From positions 62,001 to 126,000 of the forward strand of contig JALHNT010000002.1 in NCBI GenBank assembly GCA_022843385.1: 64,000 bases of DNA, written 5' to 3'. The notes below the pieces were generated by a model. The model ran no database searches and was not told where the DNA came from. It saw only the letters and a program-made list of their open reading frames with translations. The DNA comes from Anaerolineae bacterium. Its GTDB lineage: Bacteria > Chloroflexota > Anaerolineae > Aggregatilineales > Phototrophicaceae. Each line of letters opens with the position of its first letter. Within the stretch, counting starts at the first letter, position 1. A program made the translations under genes and the position numbers. Shown here one piece after another: positions 24,921 to 35,177 of the stretch.

Positions 24921-27501
24921 GACAGGCCCCCTCCTCATCAACTAACCGCCGCACCAACCTTAATTCATCCGCTTCAGTCTGCACTTCGCCATCGAGCCGT
25001 GCCATGCGCAAGCGCGAGAGGATGATGCCGTAGCACGGGCCGGGCTTGAGTCCGAGTTCACGCAGCGTCGTCCCTGTCACAATCGGTTGAGCCAGCCGCC
25101 ACTCCAGCCAGTAACGACGAATCAAATCACGGACAGCGCCTGACTGGCTGCGCATCCAGATCGCCAGCAGACCACACTCGGTCACATCCTTCAGCATGTC
25201 TACCATTTCACTGGGGCGATAGGAGCGCATGACCGGTTCGTGGATACGGGGCCAGAGCTGGGCAGACTGCACCATCGATTCAGTCAGGCGATGCGGGAAC
25301 AACAGCCGGTCACAGAGCTTCTCCAGTTCAGCCGGGGCGATTCCGATGAGTAGCACATGCCAATCAAGCTCTGGTTGCCTGATCGTTTCCCAGGGCCAAG
25401 GGTGGTTAGAAGTTCGTGTAAATTGAAACCATTCTGTTATCTTTTCATCCAGCACCAGCGCCGGATGCAGCACTTGCAACCACCCCTGCTCCTGCCAACG
25501 GAGGAGAGCAACTTCAGGGTGGTCTTCTTCCAACAGGAGGTTCAGCTCGTTGCGCAGTCGTTCGCCAGTGACCCGTTGCAGCATCGGCCTGGCAACCTGC
25601 ATCAGATCACGGGTGCGCGGCTCAATCGTGAATCCCAGCCGATGTTCGAAACGCAAGGCGCGCAATATCCGCGTGGGGTCATCAATGAAGCTCAGGCTGT
25701 GCAGCACACGAATCTGTTTTGCCCCAAGATCGGGCAATCCCCCGTAGAAGTCAAGAACTTGCCCAAATGATGACGCAGGACTCAATTGAACTGCCAATGT
25801 GTTGATCGTAAAGTCGCGGCGTTGCAAATCAAGCTTGATCGAACCGTTGTACACTGTCGGCAACGCTGCCGGCAATTGGTAAAACTCATAACGCGCACTG
25901 GCGAAATCGACGTGGTCAGGCAGTGATGAGTCAGAAGCCTGTTGAACAAACCATTTCGCGGTGCCGAAAGGTTTAAAGGAATGGGTAACACCACCCTGTA
26001 ATTGCTGGAGGCTATCCGCAAAGGCAATGGCATCACCTTCGATGACAAAATCCACATCGAAATTCGGACGCGACAACAACACATCACGGACGACGCCACC
26101 AACCAGATAAAGCCGCGCGTTTTGCGCCTGTGCCTGAGAGGCAACCTGAAGAATCAGGGCTGTTGTTGGCTGACCCAAAACCGTCTCAAGCTGTTGAACG
26201 GTCAGATGCTCCACTGCCGGTAGCAGGCTGGGATGCAAGCGCGACCAGTATTTGATGAGGTCGGTGCGTGTGACAATCCCGATGAGCAGACCGCTATTAT
26301 CCACAACTGGGATCTGCCCCCAACCTGACTCAACCATTTTGCGTTCCAACTCAGATACCGGATCATCCGGCGTCAGGGTGATGTTCCCGGCCATCATGAC
26401 ATCACGAACGCGCAATTGCAGACCGTGACTCAGGGCCCGATCTGAATCGCGACGGGTCAACAGGCCAACCACCCGTCCGTCATCCATCACGGGATAGCCT
26501 TCATGACCAATCCGTTGCAGCCGGTCTACCACATCAACCAGAGGCGAATCAGCCATGACGGTCTGAACGCCAAACGACATCAAATCGGCCACGCGCTGAA
26601 CTGGAGTAATGTGCTGTGCCAGATCATCCCAGATCAGGCTGACCACTTCCTCCAGCGAGCGTCCTTGTATAGAGGCGGCAGCGGCTCGGCTATGACCTCC
26701 CCCGCCCAGTCGCCGGGCAACTGCGCCCACGTCAACCGCCTCTTCGCTGGAACGCGCAACCAGGTGCAGGCTGCGTGGCATTTTCACCAGCACGAACAAC
26801 GCAGCGGTATCGAGCAAGTCACGCAGGCGATGAGCAACACTGCTGATTTCAGAAACCTGATGATCGATGCTAATCGTTGCCAGTGCCACGGTGTAACCCG
26901 CAATAGCGCGAATATCAACCTGCTGAGTGAGCTGCTCAAACAACGTCTGCTGCTCATCATTCAAGGGTGGCGTCAGGAAACGGCGCACATCATCCAGAGA
27001 AGCCTGCTGGCTCAATAACCAGGCTGCTGCCAGCAGATCGCGGGGGGTGGTCGTGCCATAGGTCAGTGAGCCGGTGTCTTCATAGATTCCGAGCAGGAGC
27101 AGAGTCGACTCCAGTGAACTCAGATGAATCCCCTTTTCCCGGATTTGTTCGACCAGCAAGGTCGTTACCGCGCCGACAGATTCGGTGAGGAGGGTGTAAT
27201 GCGACGGCAGTTGACGCGAAGAGGTGTGATGGTCAATGACGTGTACCGGAGTATTGGCCGGAACGCCCTTCTGAGTCATCCGTTGTGTATCCAGCAGGAT
27301 GATCCGGGTGGCAGTCTCCAAGCGAGCCTCGATCATCGAGGTAAAGGGCAGACCATTCTGATAGAGCGTGATGAAGCGCGAGACATTCTGATTGAGGTGA
27401 GCGGGCAAAACCGGGCGTGCATCTGGGTTCAACTTGTGCGCTGCCAGCAGCCCGGCTATGGCGTCAAAATCCGCGTTCTCATGCGTGAGAATGTATTCCA
27501 C
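24907..27501 (-). CDS. tRNA nucleotidyltransferase/poly(A) polymerase with DHH and CBS domains
   Basis: The 864-residue protein starts at GTG 27501, giving VEYILTHENADFDAIAG, the first DHH motif; a longer start would overlap the upstream gene. Domain order is a DHH/DHHA1 phosphoesterase (about 1-310, with HENADFDA, IDHHTSS and GGGHSRAAA), two CBS repeats (about 315-440), then a class II nucleotidyltransferase head. The head has LVGGVVRDVLL and DVDFVIEGD (about 475-500), and RRDFTINTLA and DDPTRILRALRFEHRLGF follow. Aquifex and related bacteria use such proteins for A- or CCA-addition to tRNA 3' ends. Whether it adds A only or CCA, and whether the DHH part has nuclease activity, cannot be read here. 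Confidence 0.88.
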   Translation of the reverse strand: MEYILTHENADFDAIAGLLAAHKLNPDARPVLPAHLNQNVSRFITLYQNGLPFTSMIEARLETATRIILLDTQRMTQKGVPANTPVHVIDHHTSSRQLPSHYTLLTESVGAVTTLLVEQIREKGIHLSSLESTLLLLGIYEDTGSLTYGTTTPRDLLAAAWLLSQQASLDDVRRFLTPPLNDEQQTLFEQLTQQVDIRAIAGYTVALATISIDHQVSEISSVAHRLRDLLDTAALFVLVKMPRSLHLVARSSEEAVDVGAVARRLGGGGHSRAAAASIQGRSLEEVVSLIWDDLAQHITPVQRVADLMSFGVQTVMADSPLVDVVDRLQRIGHEGYPVMDDGRVVGLLTRRDSDRALSHGLQLRVRDVMMAGNITLTPDDPVSELERKMVESGWGQIPVVDNSGLLIGIVTRTDLIKYWSRLHPSLLPAVEHLTVQQLETVLGQPTTALILQVASQAQAQNARLYLVGGVVRDVLLSRPNFDVDFVIEGDAIAFADSLQQLQGGVTHSFKPFGTAKWFVQQASDSSLPDHVDFASARYEFYQLPAALPTVYNGSIKLDLQRRDFTINTLAVQLSPASSFGQVLDFYGGLPDLGAKQIRVLHSLSFIDDPTRILRALRFEHRLGFTIEPRTRDLMQVARPMLQRVTGERLRNELNLLLEEDHPEVALLRWQEQGWLQVLHPALVLDEKITEWFQFTRTSNHPWPWETIRQPELDWHVLLIGIAPAELEKLCDRLLFPHRLTESMVQSAQLWPRIHEPVMRSYRPSEMVDMLKDVTECGLLAIWMRSQSGAVRDLIRRYWLEWRLAQPIVTGTTLRELGLKPGPCYGIILSRLRMARLDGEVQTEADELRLVRRLVDEEGACHGRA

Positions 27502-27517
27502 GATGGATGTCAGCTCG

Positions 27518-27910
27518 CTACACCGGTTCCAGCCAGGGGCCGACCAGGCTGCGCTGCACCATGCTGACGGAGGTGGCCGCATTAAACAGGCTCAGGATTG
27601 AGAATGCGACAGCCGCGCTCCGATCATCCCGTCCGCGCAACAGCGAAAACAGCCCGGGCATGATGATGACCAGCCAGGCCATATAGAGGAAATAAGTGGT
27701 CATTCGGGCGACCCTATACCCTTGAAGGGTCATGATGACGCCAATCAACAGGATGACTCCTGCCAGAATTGCCCCAGTCGCAACTGCGCCCCAGAAGTTA
27801 CCTGAAATGGACTGATGGCGGAACGACATCACAGCCGCCCATATCCCTAAAATCAGGGAATAGAGAATATGCATATTGAATAAAATCGTATGAATGGGGT
27901 TTAGGTCCAC
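27518..27910 (-). CDS. small four-helix integral membrane protein of unknown function
   Basis: A 130-residue hydrophobic protein with about four membrane segments (near 8-28, 40-62, 68-90 and 98-115). I do not recognise the family. GTG start one base after the histidine-kinase stop, so it is co-transcribed with and perhaps translationally coupled to that gene. It precedes the tRNA nucleotidyltransferase by 17 bases. It could be an accessory membrane partner of the soluble sensor kinase, but nothing in the sequence shows that. Confidence 0.75.
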   Translation of the reverse strand: MDLNPIHTILFNMHILYSLILGIWAAVMSFRHQSISGNFWGAVATGAILAGVILLIGVIMTLQGYRVARMTTYFLYMAWLVIIMPGLFSLLRGRDDRSAAVAFSILSLFNAATSVSMVQRSLVGPWLEPV

Positions 27911-27911
27911 C

Positions 27912-30900
27912 TTAAGCCTCAGTCACTTTAGGTACAGTAAAGATGAATGTAGCGCCTTCATTCAGGCTGCTCTTGACGCCGATACGTCCCCCATGCCCTT
28001 CAATGATAGATTTGGCGATTGCCAGTCCCAGTCCGGTTCCAGGATAGCGGCGGTTCGTTCCGCCATCGACCTGATAGAAGCGGCGAAAAATCTTCTGATG
28101 TTCTGCTGGGTCAATCCCAATCCCATGATCGCGGATGGCAATTTGCACAACAGGACCATTGGTATCCTGGGCAAATATCTCGATGCGTTTGCCGTTGGCC
28201 CCAAACTTGATGGCATTGTCGATCAGCTTATCAACAGCATCCGCCATGCCCTTGGCGTCGACCAGCAACAATGGCAAGTCATCTGGAACATACATGATGA
28301 CCTCGAGACCCTTTCCTGACATCTGGTGCTGATGCTTGTCCAGCGAGGTGCGCAGAATGTTTTGCAACCGAACCGACTGCCGATCGAAGTTCTGCGACTC
28401 CAACGCCTGAATCGAGACAATATCGTCAACCAGCTCAGTCAACTGCTGACCTTTTTGCAGGATGGTTTGAAGCGCCTCTCGCTGCTGCTCATTGATCGTC
28501 CCCAGGCTGGAGTCCAACATTAAGCCGCTGTATCCCAGCACTGAAATCAACGGAGTTCGGAGTTCATGCGACACATTCTGGATGAACTGGTCTTTGGCCT
28601 TGTCGGCTTCCTGCAATTCCTTATAGGCACTTTCTAAGGCGCGGGCGCGGCTGTCGAGCGATTGATACAGGCGGGCATTTTCCATCGCGCTGCTGACGAC
28701 ATTAGCAATACCCTGTGCCAGACGAAGCGAGTCATTATCAAACAAGCGCTCCTGCGGGCGCTCCAGCTTAACCAGACCAATGGTTGTACCCCGTTCCAAG
28801 AGCGGAACAATCATACATGATCGACTTCCATGAGCAGTTAACCATTCCTGTTCACCAGGGTCGTTGGCAAAGTCAGCAAAGGTGCCGAGCCGAATTTCCC
28901 GGTCGTCAATGACGGTCTGCATGGTGGGGTATTTCTCGACTGCTCGCTCAATCCCCTGGCGTCGCGTCCATTCGGCAAATCCCTTCTCGCGCAGCAGCCG
29001 GGTAAACGACTCGCCAGGACGATAATCCCGCAGAGTCACCCAGGATGTATGCCCAACTTTGAGTAGCAGCTCAACAAGGTCCGTCAGGGCACCTGACGAG
29101 AGTGCATCCAGATGATTAACCGATGCCAGGCCGCGTTGCCAGGATTCGACAATGGCTTGAGCTTCAATGATATCTGCCTGGGCATAGTTCAACCGCAGCA
29201 GACTGTGCAGCGTAATGACGCCTCGCACCTGACTCCCAAACATTAGCGGCAGCGCCATCAGGCTGACAACGCCGTGGGTGGTGAGGAAATGGCGTTCATC
29301 ATCAGCGATTTGATGATCCAGCAGTGAGATGACCACCGGTTCAGCCGTCAGCAGCGCCCGCTGTACCGGTGCCTCAGCGGTAAGCCAGCGCTGCGGCGCA
29401 TCAGCGATATCCCAGGAAGCATCGCTGATTTCTGCCAGCGATTCGAGGTGACGTTTAGGGGCGTTCCAAGCCATGATGGTACAACGCGCAACGTGCAGAC
29501 CATTGAGTAAATTCCGCGCGATGCTCTCCAAAACCTGAGCAAATTGCAGCGTAGATGAGGCCGCTTCACTGGCGCTGAGAACCAGGCTCAATTCATTCAC
29601 CCGACGCTGGGTTTCCTCGAACAAGCGAGCATTGATGATGGAGACAGCAGCCGTTCCAGCCAAGCCTTCCAGCAGATTGACATCGTCATGATCAAAGGCC
29701 GTTTTGGTTTTCTTGTTGACGACTTCCAGCACACCAATGACGTGATCGGCATGGATCAGCGGCACAGCGATCAGGGATCGGGTATTCATGCCGGTTTGCT
29801 CATCGACCCCGCGAAAAAAACGAGGATCCTGTTCAATATCGCCGACAAGCTGGGAACGCGCTTCACGGGCTACCCATCCAGCCACGCCCTCGCCTACCGG
29901 CACGCGCAATCCGCGCATGACATCCGAGCCTGAGCCCACCGCTTCAACCACAACCAGTTCACTGGCGTTATTCTCGTCGATCAGAAACAGCGACGACCCT
30001 TCGGCTTCAACCACCTGACAGCCAGAAGCCAGAATGTTATTCAATGTTTCGTTCAAAGAAAGGTTGGCTGTAATGGTATGAGCAGCGTGGTTGAGCGCCT
30101 TGAGTCGTCCGGTCTGACGCTCCAAATCATCCTCACGCTGTTTCTGCACCGTCATGTCACTCAGTACAATGACCTGGGAATTCTGGTCATCATTCTGGGA
30201 ACGGGAACGGGTTAGCCAGACGTGGATTATGCGTTGGTCGCGCGTGACCAATCGCTGCTCGAATTTCATCGTGGCGATGCCTTCGCGCAGCAAACCGACC
30301 ATCACTTCGATCCGGTCATCGGGATGAAACAAATCCCCGACAGACCGCCCTTCCAGATAACCTCGCGGATAATTGGTCATGCGCAACAAGCGGCGATTGA
30401 TATAGCGAATGCTACCCTTAGCATCGATCACAGCGAGCCCATCGCTCATGGTATCAAGAATCATCTGGCGAAAGACCTGTTCCTGCTGCATTTCGCGTTC
30501 GCGTGCGGTCAGGTCACTGATAACACGGGAATAGTCCAGCGCAATTGCGGCCTGCGTCCCAAGCGTAATCAGAGTTTGCCGGGCGCGCGGGGACTCCAGA
30601 TTAAGCGGCTGCATGTCCCCCAACACCATGACGCCGGGAGTCTTGCCGATGGCGGTCAGTGGAATCACATTGAGGTAACTCAGGCGCAGCAATTCAGCCG
30701 CATCATAAATCCCCCGCGTGGAAGGATTACCTTTGAGCGTAGCGGTATTGAGATTTTCCAGCGTTTTACGTGTTTTCAGAACGTTACACAAGGGATTGGT
30801 CACGTCATCGAGGTCAAAGCGGGGGGGAGATTGTCCATTGCCGGCCTTCAGCAGGAATTCCATCTCTACACGCGCGCCGCCAGTAGTCGTCAAAATGCGA

Positions 30901-31409
30901 CTGCGTAAGGTCTGGTCTATCGGATCGACACTCAACAACCACACCAACTCGGTCGGCACTATCGTTAAGGCCGAATGGGCAACTTCTTCCAGCAAGCGCT
31001 GCATGTCGCCTGAGTCCTGACTGCTGGCAGCCAATACCTTTTCGATGCGCCGGATCAGATCCGTCAGATTGACAGGCTTCGTCACATAGTCCACCGCACC
31101 GGCCATAATGCCTTCAGCACGAGCATCACTTGGACTCTTGGCAGTGACCAGCATCACCGGAATACCAGATGTGCGCTGGTTAGCCTTAAGGCGGCGGCAG
31201 GTCTCGATGCCATCCATTTTGGGCATCATGACATCCATGAGGATCAGGTCAGGTCGTTGAGCCTCGGCAGTTTCAAGCGCTTTAAGGCTGTTGGTTACAC
31301 CAATGGTGGCATAGTCATGGCTTTCGAGCCAATCGCGCAGGAGTTGAACAGTATCCGGGATATCATCGACGATCAAAATCGTCGCTTTGGAACTTGCAGC
31401 ATTGACCAT
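27912..31409 (-). CDS. hybrid sensor histidine kinase: REC-GAF-PAS-GAF-GAF-GAF-HisKA-HATPase
   Basis: The 1,165-residue protein has no membrane segment. An N-terminal receiver is at about 9-125 (LIVDD, phospho-acceptor in LILMDVMMPKMDG, TKPVN). A GAF-like domain follows at about 140-300, PAS at about 315-430 (MSDGLAVIDAKGSIRYINRR), then three GAF-type domains at about 455-610, 625-775 and 780-930. HisKA is at about 945-1010, with VSHELRTP, and HATPase at about 1045-1160 (DNAIKF, DHGIGID, GTGLGLAIAKS). It should integrate several soluble signals and accept phosphate on its own receiver. The REC-first order suggests it is itself a target of another kinase. No dedicated response regulator adjoins. 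Confidence 0.9.
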   Translation of the reverse strand: MVNAASSKATILIVDDIPDTVQLLRDWLESHDYATIGVTNSLKALETAEAQRPDLILMDVMMPKMDGIETCRRLKANQRTSGIPVMLVTAKSPSDARAEGIMAGAVDYVTKPVNLTDLIRRIEKVLAASSQDSGDMQRLLEEVAHSALTIVPTELVWLLSVDPIDQTLRSRILTTTGGARVEMEFLLKAGNGQSPPRFDLDDVTNPLCNVLKTRKTLENLNTATLKGNPSTRGIYDAAELLRLSYLNVIPLTAIGKTPGVMVLGDMQPLNLESPRARQTLITLGTQAAIALDYSRVISDLTAREREMQQEQVFRQMILDTMSDGLAVIDAKGSIRYINRRLLRMTNYPRGYLEGRSVGDLFHPDDRIEVMVGLLREGIATMKFEQRLVTRDQRIIHVWLTRSRSQNDDQNSQVIVLSDMTVQKQREDDLERQTGRLKALNHAAHTITANLSLNETLNNILASGCQVVEAEGSSLFLIDENNASELVVVEAVGSGSDVMRGLRVPVGEGVAGWVAREARSQLVGDIEQDPRFFRGVDEQTGMNTRSLIAVPLIHADHVIGVLEVVNKKTKTAFDHDDVNLLEGLAGTAAVSIINARLFEETQRRVNELSLVLSASEAASSTLQFAQVLESIARNLLNGLHVARCTIMAWNAPKRHLESLAEISDASWDIADAPQRWLTAEAPVQRALLTAEPVVISLLDHQIADDERHFLTTHGVVSLMALPLMFGSQVRGVITLHSLLRLNYAQADIIEAQAIVESWQRGLASVNHLDALSSGALTDLVELLLKVGHTSWVTLRDYRPGESFTRLLREKGFAEWTRRQGIERAVEKYPTMQTVIDDREIRLGTFADFANDPGEQEWLTAHGSRSCMIVPLLERGTTIGLVKLERPQERLFDNDSLRLAQGIANVVSSAMENARLYQSLDSRARALESAYKELQEADKAKDQFIQNVSHELRTPLISVLGYSGLMLDSSLGTINEQQREALQTILQKGQQLTELVDDIVSIQALESQNFDRQSVRLQNILRTSLDKHQHQMSGKGLEVIMYVPDDLPLLLVDAKGMADAVDKLIDNAIKFGANGKRIEIFAQDTNGPVVQIAIRDHGIGIDPAEHQKIFRRFYQVDGGTNRRYPGTGLGLAIAKSIIEGHGGRIGVKSSLNEGATFIFTVPKVTEA

Positions 31410-31550
31410 TGGATTGTATCTCGAGCATACGATTTCTACAGGCTGATCGATATGAATCCATTATAGGTCAAGGCGGTAGACGCTGCCATTAACGATGCCA
31501 ATGATGATGGCGAAACAATTGATTCAAGTATGGAGAAGAATGGAGAGCGG

Positions 31551-31577
31551 CTGCCGTCACTGATTCAGTAACGGCAG
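31551..31577. terminator. 27-base near-perfect palindrome 3' of the UbiA gene
   Basis: CTGCCGT, one mismatched base, then ACTGA pairs with its complement around a single T. It lies 14 bases after the UbiA stop (minus strand) and upstream of the hybrid kinase. It probably folds as a 3' hairpin, but no U-tract follows. The rest of the 180-base gap is featureless. Confidence 0.5.
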
Positions 31578-31590
31578 CAATTGACAGCGT

Positions 31591-32511
31591 TTAGAGTGCT
31601 GGGAGAATAAATTGAGCAAACAAGGCATAAGCAAGCCACACGCCAATCGTCATATTGATGACAAGTAGTCCCTGTATCTGATAACTGCCACTGGCATCGA
31701 CGACATTTGTCCCACGCATATCGGTTTGTGGTTTTTTCATGAGCATACTGATGGGGATGCTGATGAGCAGTACCAGTCCCAGCCATAGTGGGAAAGCACC
31801 CTGAACTATGGCAGCCAACAGACAAACTCCAGCCAATGCAACCGAGGCGTACATCACATAACGGGTGCGATCCTCGCCCAGAATGATGGCCGTGTTATAT
31901 AAGCCAGCGGCCTTATCCGTTTCAAAGTCGCGGAGCTGATTATAAAGCTGACCATAGACTGACGCCAACGTTGCCGCAGCTGCAACGAACCAGACGATGC
32001 CCGGTTGGCTATCGTAAGTGAAATAGCCAGCCAGCAGCAACAAACCGCTCAACATAAGAGAATGGGATACCACATCGGTGACCGGCCAGGCTTTGAGGCG
32101 CACCGGGCGCCAGGAATAAAGATGGGATAATAGCAGCGTCAGGACACCGATCATAAAAACCCCGACCCCACCCAACGCATACATAATCAATGTCGCCGCT
32201 GCGACCAGTCGGCAGGCGGCATAACCCATCCGCACACCGACCCGTCCAGAACTGACCGGGTTGCGCGCCGCACGATCCGGGTCACGCGCATCATCCGGAG
32301 CATCCTCAATATCGTTAATCATGAAGGCATAAGCGACCGCGAGGATATTCGCCAGGGTAACTGCAATCAGTCGCCAATCCAGCAGCATATCATTGGGTCG
32401 CGCCGCGAGTAATGCCCCAACGATGGTCAGTGGCACCACAAATGGAACATATTCTTTCCATCGCGTGAGTTGAACAATCCCACGAAGTTGAATAGATAGT
32501 GATGGATTCAA
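31591..32511 (-). CDS. UbiA-family prenyltransferase
   Basis: The 306-residue protein has about eight to nine membrane helices. The first Asp-rich motif is INDIEDAPDDARDPDRAARN (about 66-85) and the second is YNQLRDFETDKAAG (about 187-200). Both are needed to bind the Mg-prenyl diphosphate. Family members prenylate quinone precursors, heme or (bacterio)chlorophyllide, or make geranylgeranylglyceryl phosphate. No pathway neighbour is present, so the acceptor is open; menaquinone-type or digeranylgeranylglycerol-type reactions are candidates. It is divergent from the peptidase gene at 32630. Confidence 0.88.
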   Translation of the reverse strand: MNPSLSIQLRGIVQLTRWKEYVPFVVPLTIVGALLAARPNDMLLDWRLIAVTLANILAVAYAFMINDIEDAPDDARDPDRAARNPVSSGRVGVRMGYAACRLVAAATLIMYALGGVGVFMIGVLTLLLSHLYSWRPVRLKAWPVTDVVSHSLMLSGLLLLAGYFTYDSQPGIVWFVAAAATLASVYGQLYNQLRDFETDKAAGLYNTAIILGEDRTRYVMYASVALAGVCLLAAIVQGAFPLWLGLVLLISIPISMLMKKPQTDMRGTNVVDASGSYQIQGLLVINMTIGVWLAYALFAQFILPAL

Positions 32512-32629
32512 GTTTGCCTCCCCTCATTGGTCATTAGAAAATGATACCACATATTACGAACGAGCCGAGACAGAAGTTGCAGCGTCGCAGGTCAACCGTT
32601 GGTTGGCATTTGCCTGAACATTGAGTACC

Positions 32630-34210
32630 ATGATGACCATGAAAACACTAATCTTCGCTTATCTTGTCGTGTGGCTAACCACTGCATGTGCGCCGACTCA
32701 TGCTGAATCTGCCACAGCACATCCCCCCACAGTCGCTACCGAATTTCGCGCCACACCCGTCGCCACTCTGGGTCGTGAGGCGAGGCAGGTTGCTGCCGTC
32801 GCCCAATCCCAGACAGCAACCGAGTCATCAACAGAGTGCAATGTTGCGCCTGACGAGCGCACAACGCATACCGTCCGAGCCAACCTCGATTATCTGGAAC
32901 GATCGGTGATCGTACAGCAAGATGTGTGGTACATCAATCGGACTGCTGATTTTCTGACGGAACTGGTGTTAAACATCCGCGCCAACAGCCGGGATGGCGT
33001 CTTTCGTCTTGAAGCGATTACACTCTCCTTGAGTGAAGATCCACTGGAGTACAGTCTGCACCAGCAGCGGCTCCTGATTCGATTGCCAGAATTGCTCCGT
33101 CCGGACTGCGCCTTGCAGTTTGCAATCCGATTTAGAGTCCAGATCCCGCCGATTGAGTTGAGTGGACGAAATGCATTCGACGGTTATCTGGGTTATAGCC
33201 CACGTCAGATGAACTTAGGTCAGTGGCTTCCTACGATGGCCGTTCGTCAAGGAATGGATTGGATCAGTCACGATTATGTGGGAATTGGCGAGCAAGAGGT
33301 ATTGGATGAAGCCGATTGGGATGTTGCAGTAGTAGTCGAACATGCGCCAGTCGGATTACAAGTAGCCGCCCCAGGGGAAGTCATCGAGGCCGATGGCGGC
33401 TACTGGCATTACCGCCTGACCAAAGCGCGTGATTTCAGCATGAGCCTGGGCGAAGGTTTCCGGATCACACGACAGCAAACGCCAAGTGGCGTCATCGTTG
33501 AAATTTACACGTTCGACGATGCCCTGGTTGCGTCGAGCGGCGGAACCATTGATACCGCAGCCGTCGCGCTCGATGTTGCGACCAAGAGCGTGACCTTGTT
33601 TGAGCGATTGTTCGGAAGCTATCCCTATCAACGATTATTGATCGTCCAGGCAGACTTCCCCGATGGCATGGAATTCACCGGAATTGTCTTTGTGGGCGGT
33701 GATTTCTTCCGCAACTATGGTGGTTTGAACGGGTATTTGTCGATCATCACCGCGCACGAAGTCGCGCATCAGTGGTGGTACGGGTTAGTGGGGAACGATC
33801 AGGCACTCGCACCGTGGTTGGATGAGGCGCTGGCGACATACAGCGAATATCTCTTCCTCAGCGAATACTATCCACAGTACACGGATTGGTGGTGGGATTT
33901 TCGCATCAATCGGTTTTCGCCGGAAGGCTTTGTCGATAGCAGCGTGTATGAATTCGGTACACGACGCGCCTACATCAATGCCATTTATCTGCGCGGAGTG
34001 AGGCTGCTGCATGATCTTCGCGCCGACGTGGGCGACGACACGTTCTTCCAATGGCTGCGACGCTATGCCGAGGCAGGCGCAGGTCGGGTGATGACCAGCA
34101 GCGATTTCTGGAACATACTCTCACCCGACCAGTTGCGGGCTACCGAAGCGACGCGCCAGCGCTATCTGCGACAGCCGCAGGTGATCGTCATTGCGACACC
34201 TGCGCCATAA
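32630..34210 (+). CDS. M1-like metallopeptidase lipoprotein
   Basis: The 526-residue protein starts at ATG 32630 (nearby ATGs at 32633 and 32639 are possible). A lipoprotein signal ends in a lipobox LTTAC at about Cys20. After a Thr/Ala-rich linker comes the M1 N-terminal beta domain (about 75-270). The gluzincin catalytic domain has HEVAHQWW (His376, Glu377, His380) and the third ligand Glu399 in WLDEALATYSEYL, giving HExxHx18E. The C-terminal helical part is short, ending about 110 residues after the zinc site. It is probably a membrane-tethered extracellular peptidase; the peptide substrate is unknown. Confidence 0.9.
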   Translation: MMTMKTLIFAYLVVWLTTACAPTHAESATAHPPTVATEFRATPVATLGREARQVAAVAQSQTATESSTECNVAPDERTTHTVRANLDYLERSVIVQQDVWYINRTADFLTELVLNIRANSRDGVFRLEAITLSLSEDPLEYSLHQQRLLIRLPELLRPDCALQFAIRFRVQIPPIELSGRNAFDGYLGYSPRQMNLGQWLPTMAVRQGMDWISHDYVGIGEQEVLDEADWDVAVVVEHAPVGLQVAAPGEVIEADGGYWHYRLTKARDFSMSLGEGFRITRQQTPSGVIVEIYTFDDALVASSGGTIDTAAVALDVATKSVTLFERLFGSYPYQRLLIVQADFPDGMEFTGIVFVGGDFFRNYGGLNGYLSIITAHEVAHQWWYGLVGNDQALAPWLDEALATYSEYLFLSEYYPQYTDWWWDFRINRFSPEGFVDSSVYEFGTRRAYINAIYLRGVRLLHDLRADVGDDTFFQWLRRYAEAGAGRVMTSSDFWNILSPDQLRATEATRQRYLRQPQVIVIATPAP

Positions 34211-34247
34211 ATGTTGTTCGCATGCTCTTTCACCCGACCGAAAGCTC

Positions 34248-35177
34248 TCAGAGCATTGAGATGGAAGTGTCATTCAGAAGCTGCTGAAAAGTCTCGCGAG
34301 GAAAGCTCCCCCCACCAATTGTCGTAGCATTGGCTGCGCCGGCGGCCACAGCATACTGAAGCGAGCGAGCACCGTCCTGGCCGGAGGTCAATCCATACGC
34401 CAGGCCTGCCAGAAATGAGTCGCCACTTCCAACGGCATCCAGAACCTTAATGACTGGAGGATGAGCATACCACCGGCCTTCAGGGGTCAACATGATTGCA
34501 CCCTTCGCACCGAGCGTAATGACCACCCTGTCTGGGCCACCCCGCTGGATTTCAGCAGCCGCACCCAGCGCCGATGCCGGATCATCGACGACACGGTTCA
34601 GGATGGCGCCGGCTTCCTCGCCGTTGACCTTGATGCCTATAGCAGGCAATCCGATGACAGCCCGCAGCGACGAGCCGCTGGTATCGACCCACAATGGCTT
34701 GCCCTGCCTAGTCACATCCGCAATCAGACTGACGTACCAATCGGTTGACGAACCGGGTGGGAGACTTCCGCTGAAGCAGATCATGTCTGACGATTGCGAC
34801 TCACGCAGTACATCCTCATGCAAACGCAACCAGTCTGCCTGAGACACCAGCGGGCCGGACTCATTGATGACAGTTGCCACGCCTGTCGCAACATCGGCAA
34901 CAATGGTACAGGTGCGGGTTTCGCCATCAATCCACGTCCATGAACCCTTCAGCCCTTCAGAATCGCACAGGCTGACAATACGCTTGCCGGTGTTTCCGCC
35001 GAGAAACCCCATGCCAAGCCCATCACCCCCAAGGATCGATATAGCGCGGACGACGTTGATGCCCTTGCCACCCGCAGCCTCCAGCGTCGATTGAGCGCGA
35101 AAGACTTGCCCCGGTGTGAAATGTTCCACCGCGACAGACCGATCCAGCGCCGGGTTAGGTGATACACAAACGATCAA
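34248..35177 (-). CDS. PfkB-family 1-phosphofructokinase/tagatose-6-phosphate kinase-like
   Basis: I choose the TTG start at 35177 (309 residues), because CTGGAGG lies 8 bases upstream and the family begins with a VCVSPNPALDR strand; a longer start adds 15 hydrophobic residues unlike the family. AAGGKGINVVRAI (about 35-47) is the substrate-binding motif. ICFSGSLPPG (about 134-143) and the anion-hole/catalytic motif DAVGSGDSFLAG (about 252-263, catalytic Asp) are intact. It should phosphorylate a sugar phosphate at the 1-position. No PTS or sugar operon adjoins, so the physiological substrate is open. It is convergent with the M1-like gene, 37 bases apart. Confidence 0.88.
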   Translation of the reverse strand: MIVCVSPNPALDRSVAVEHFTPGQVFRAQSTLEAAGGKGINVVRAISILGGDGLGMGFLGGNTGKRIVSLCDSEGLKGSWTWIDGETRTCTIVADVATGVATVINESGPLVSQADWLRLHEDVLRESQSSDMICFSGSLPPGSSTDWYVSLIADVTRQGKPLWVDTSGSSLRAVIGLPAIGIKVNGEEAGAILNRVVDDPASALGAAAEIQRGGPDRVVITLGAKGAIMLTPEGRWYAHPPVIKVLDAVGSGDSFLAGLAYGLTSGQDGARSLQYAVAAGAANATTIGGGSFPRETFQQLLNDTSISML

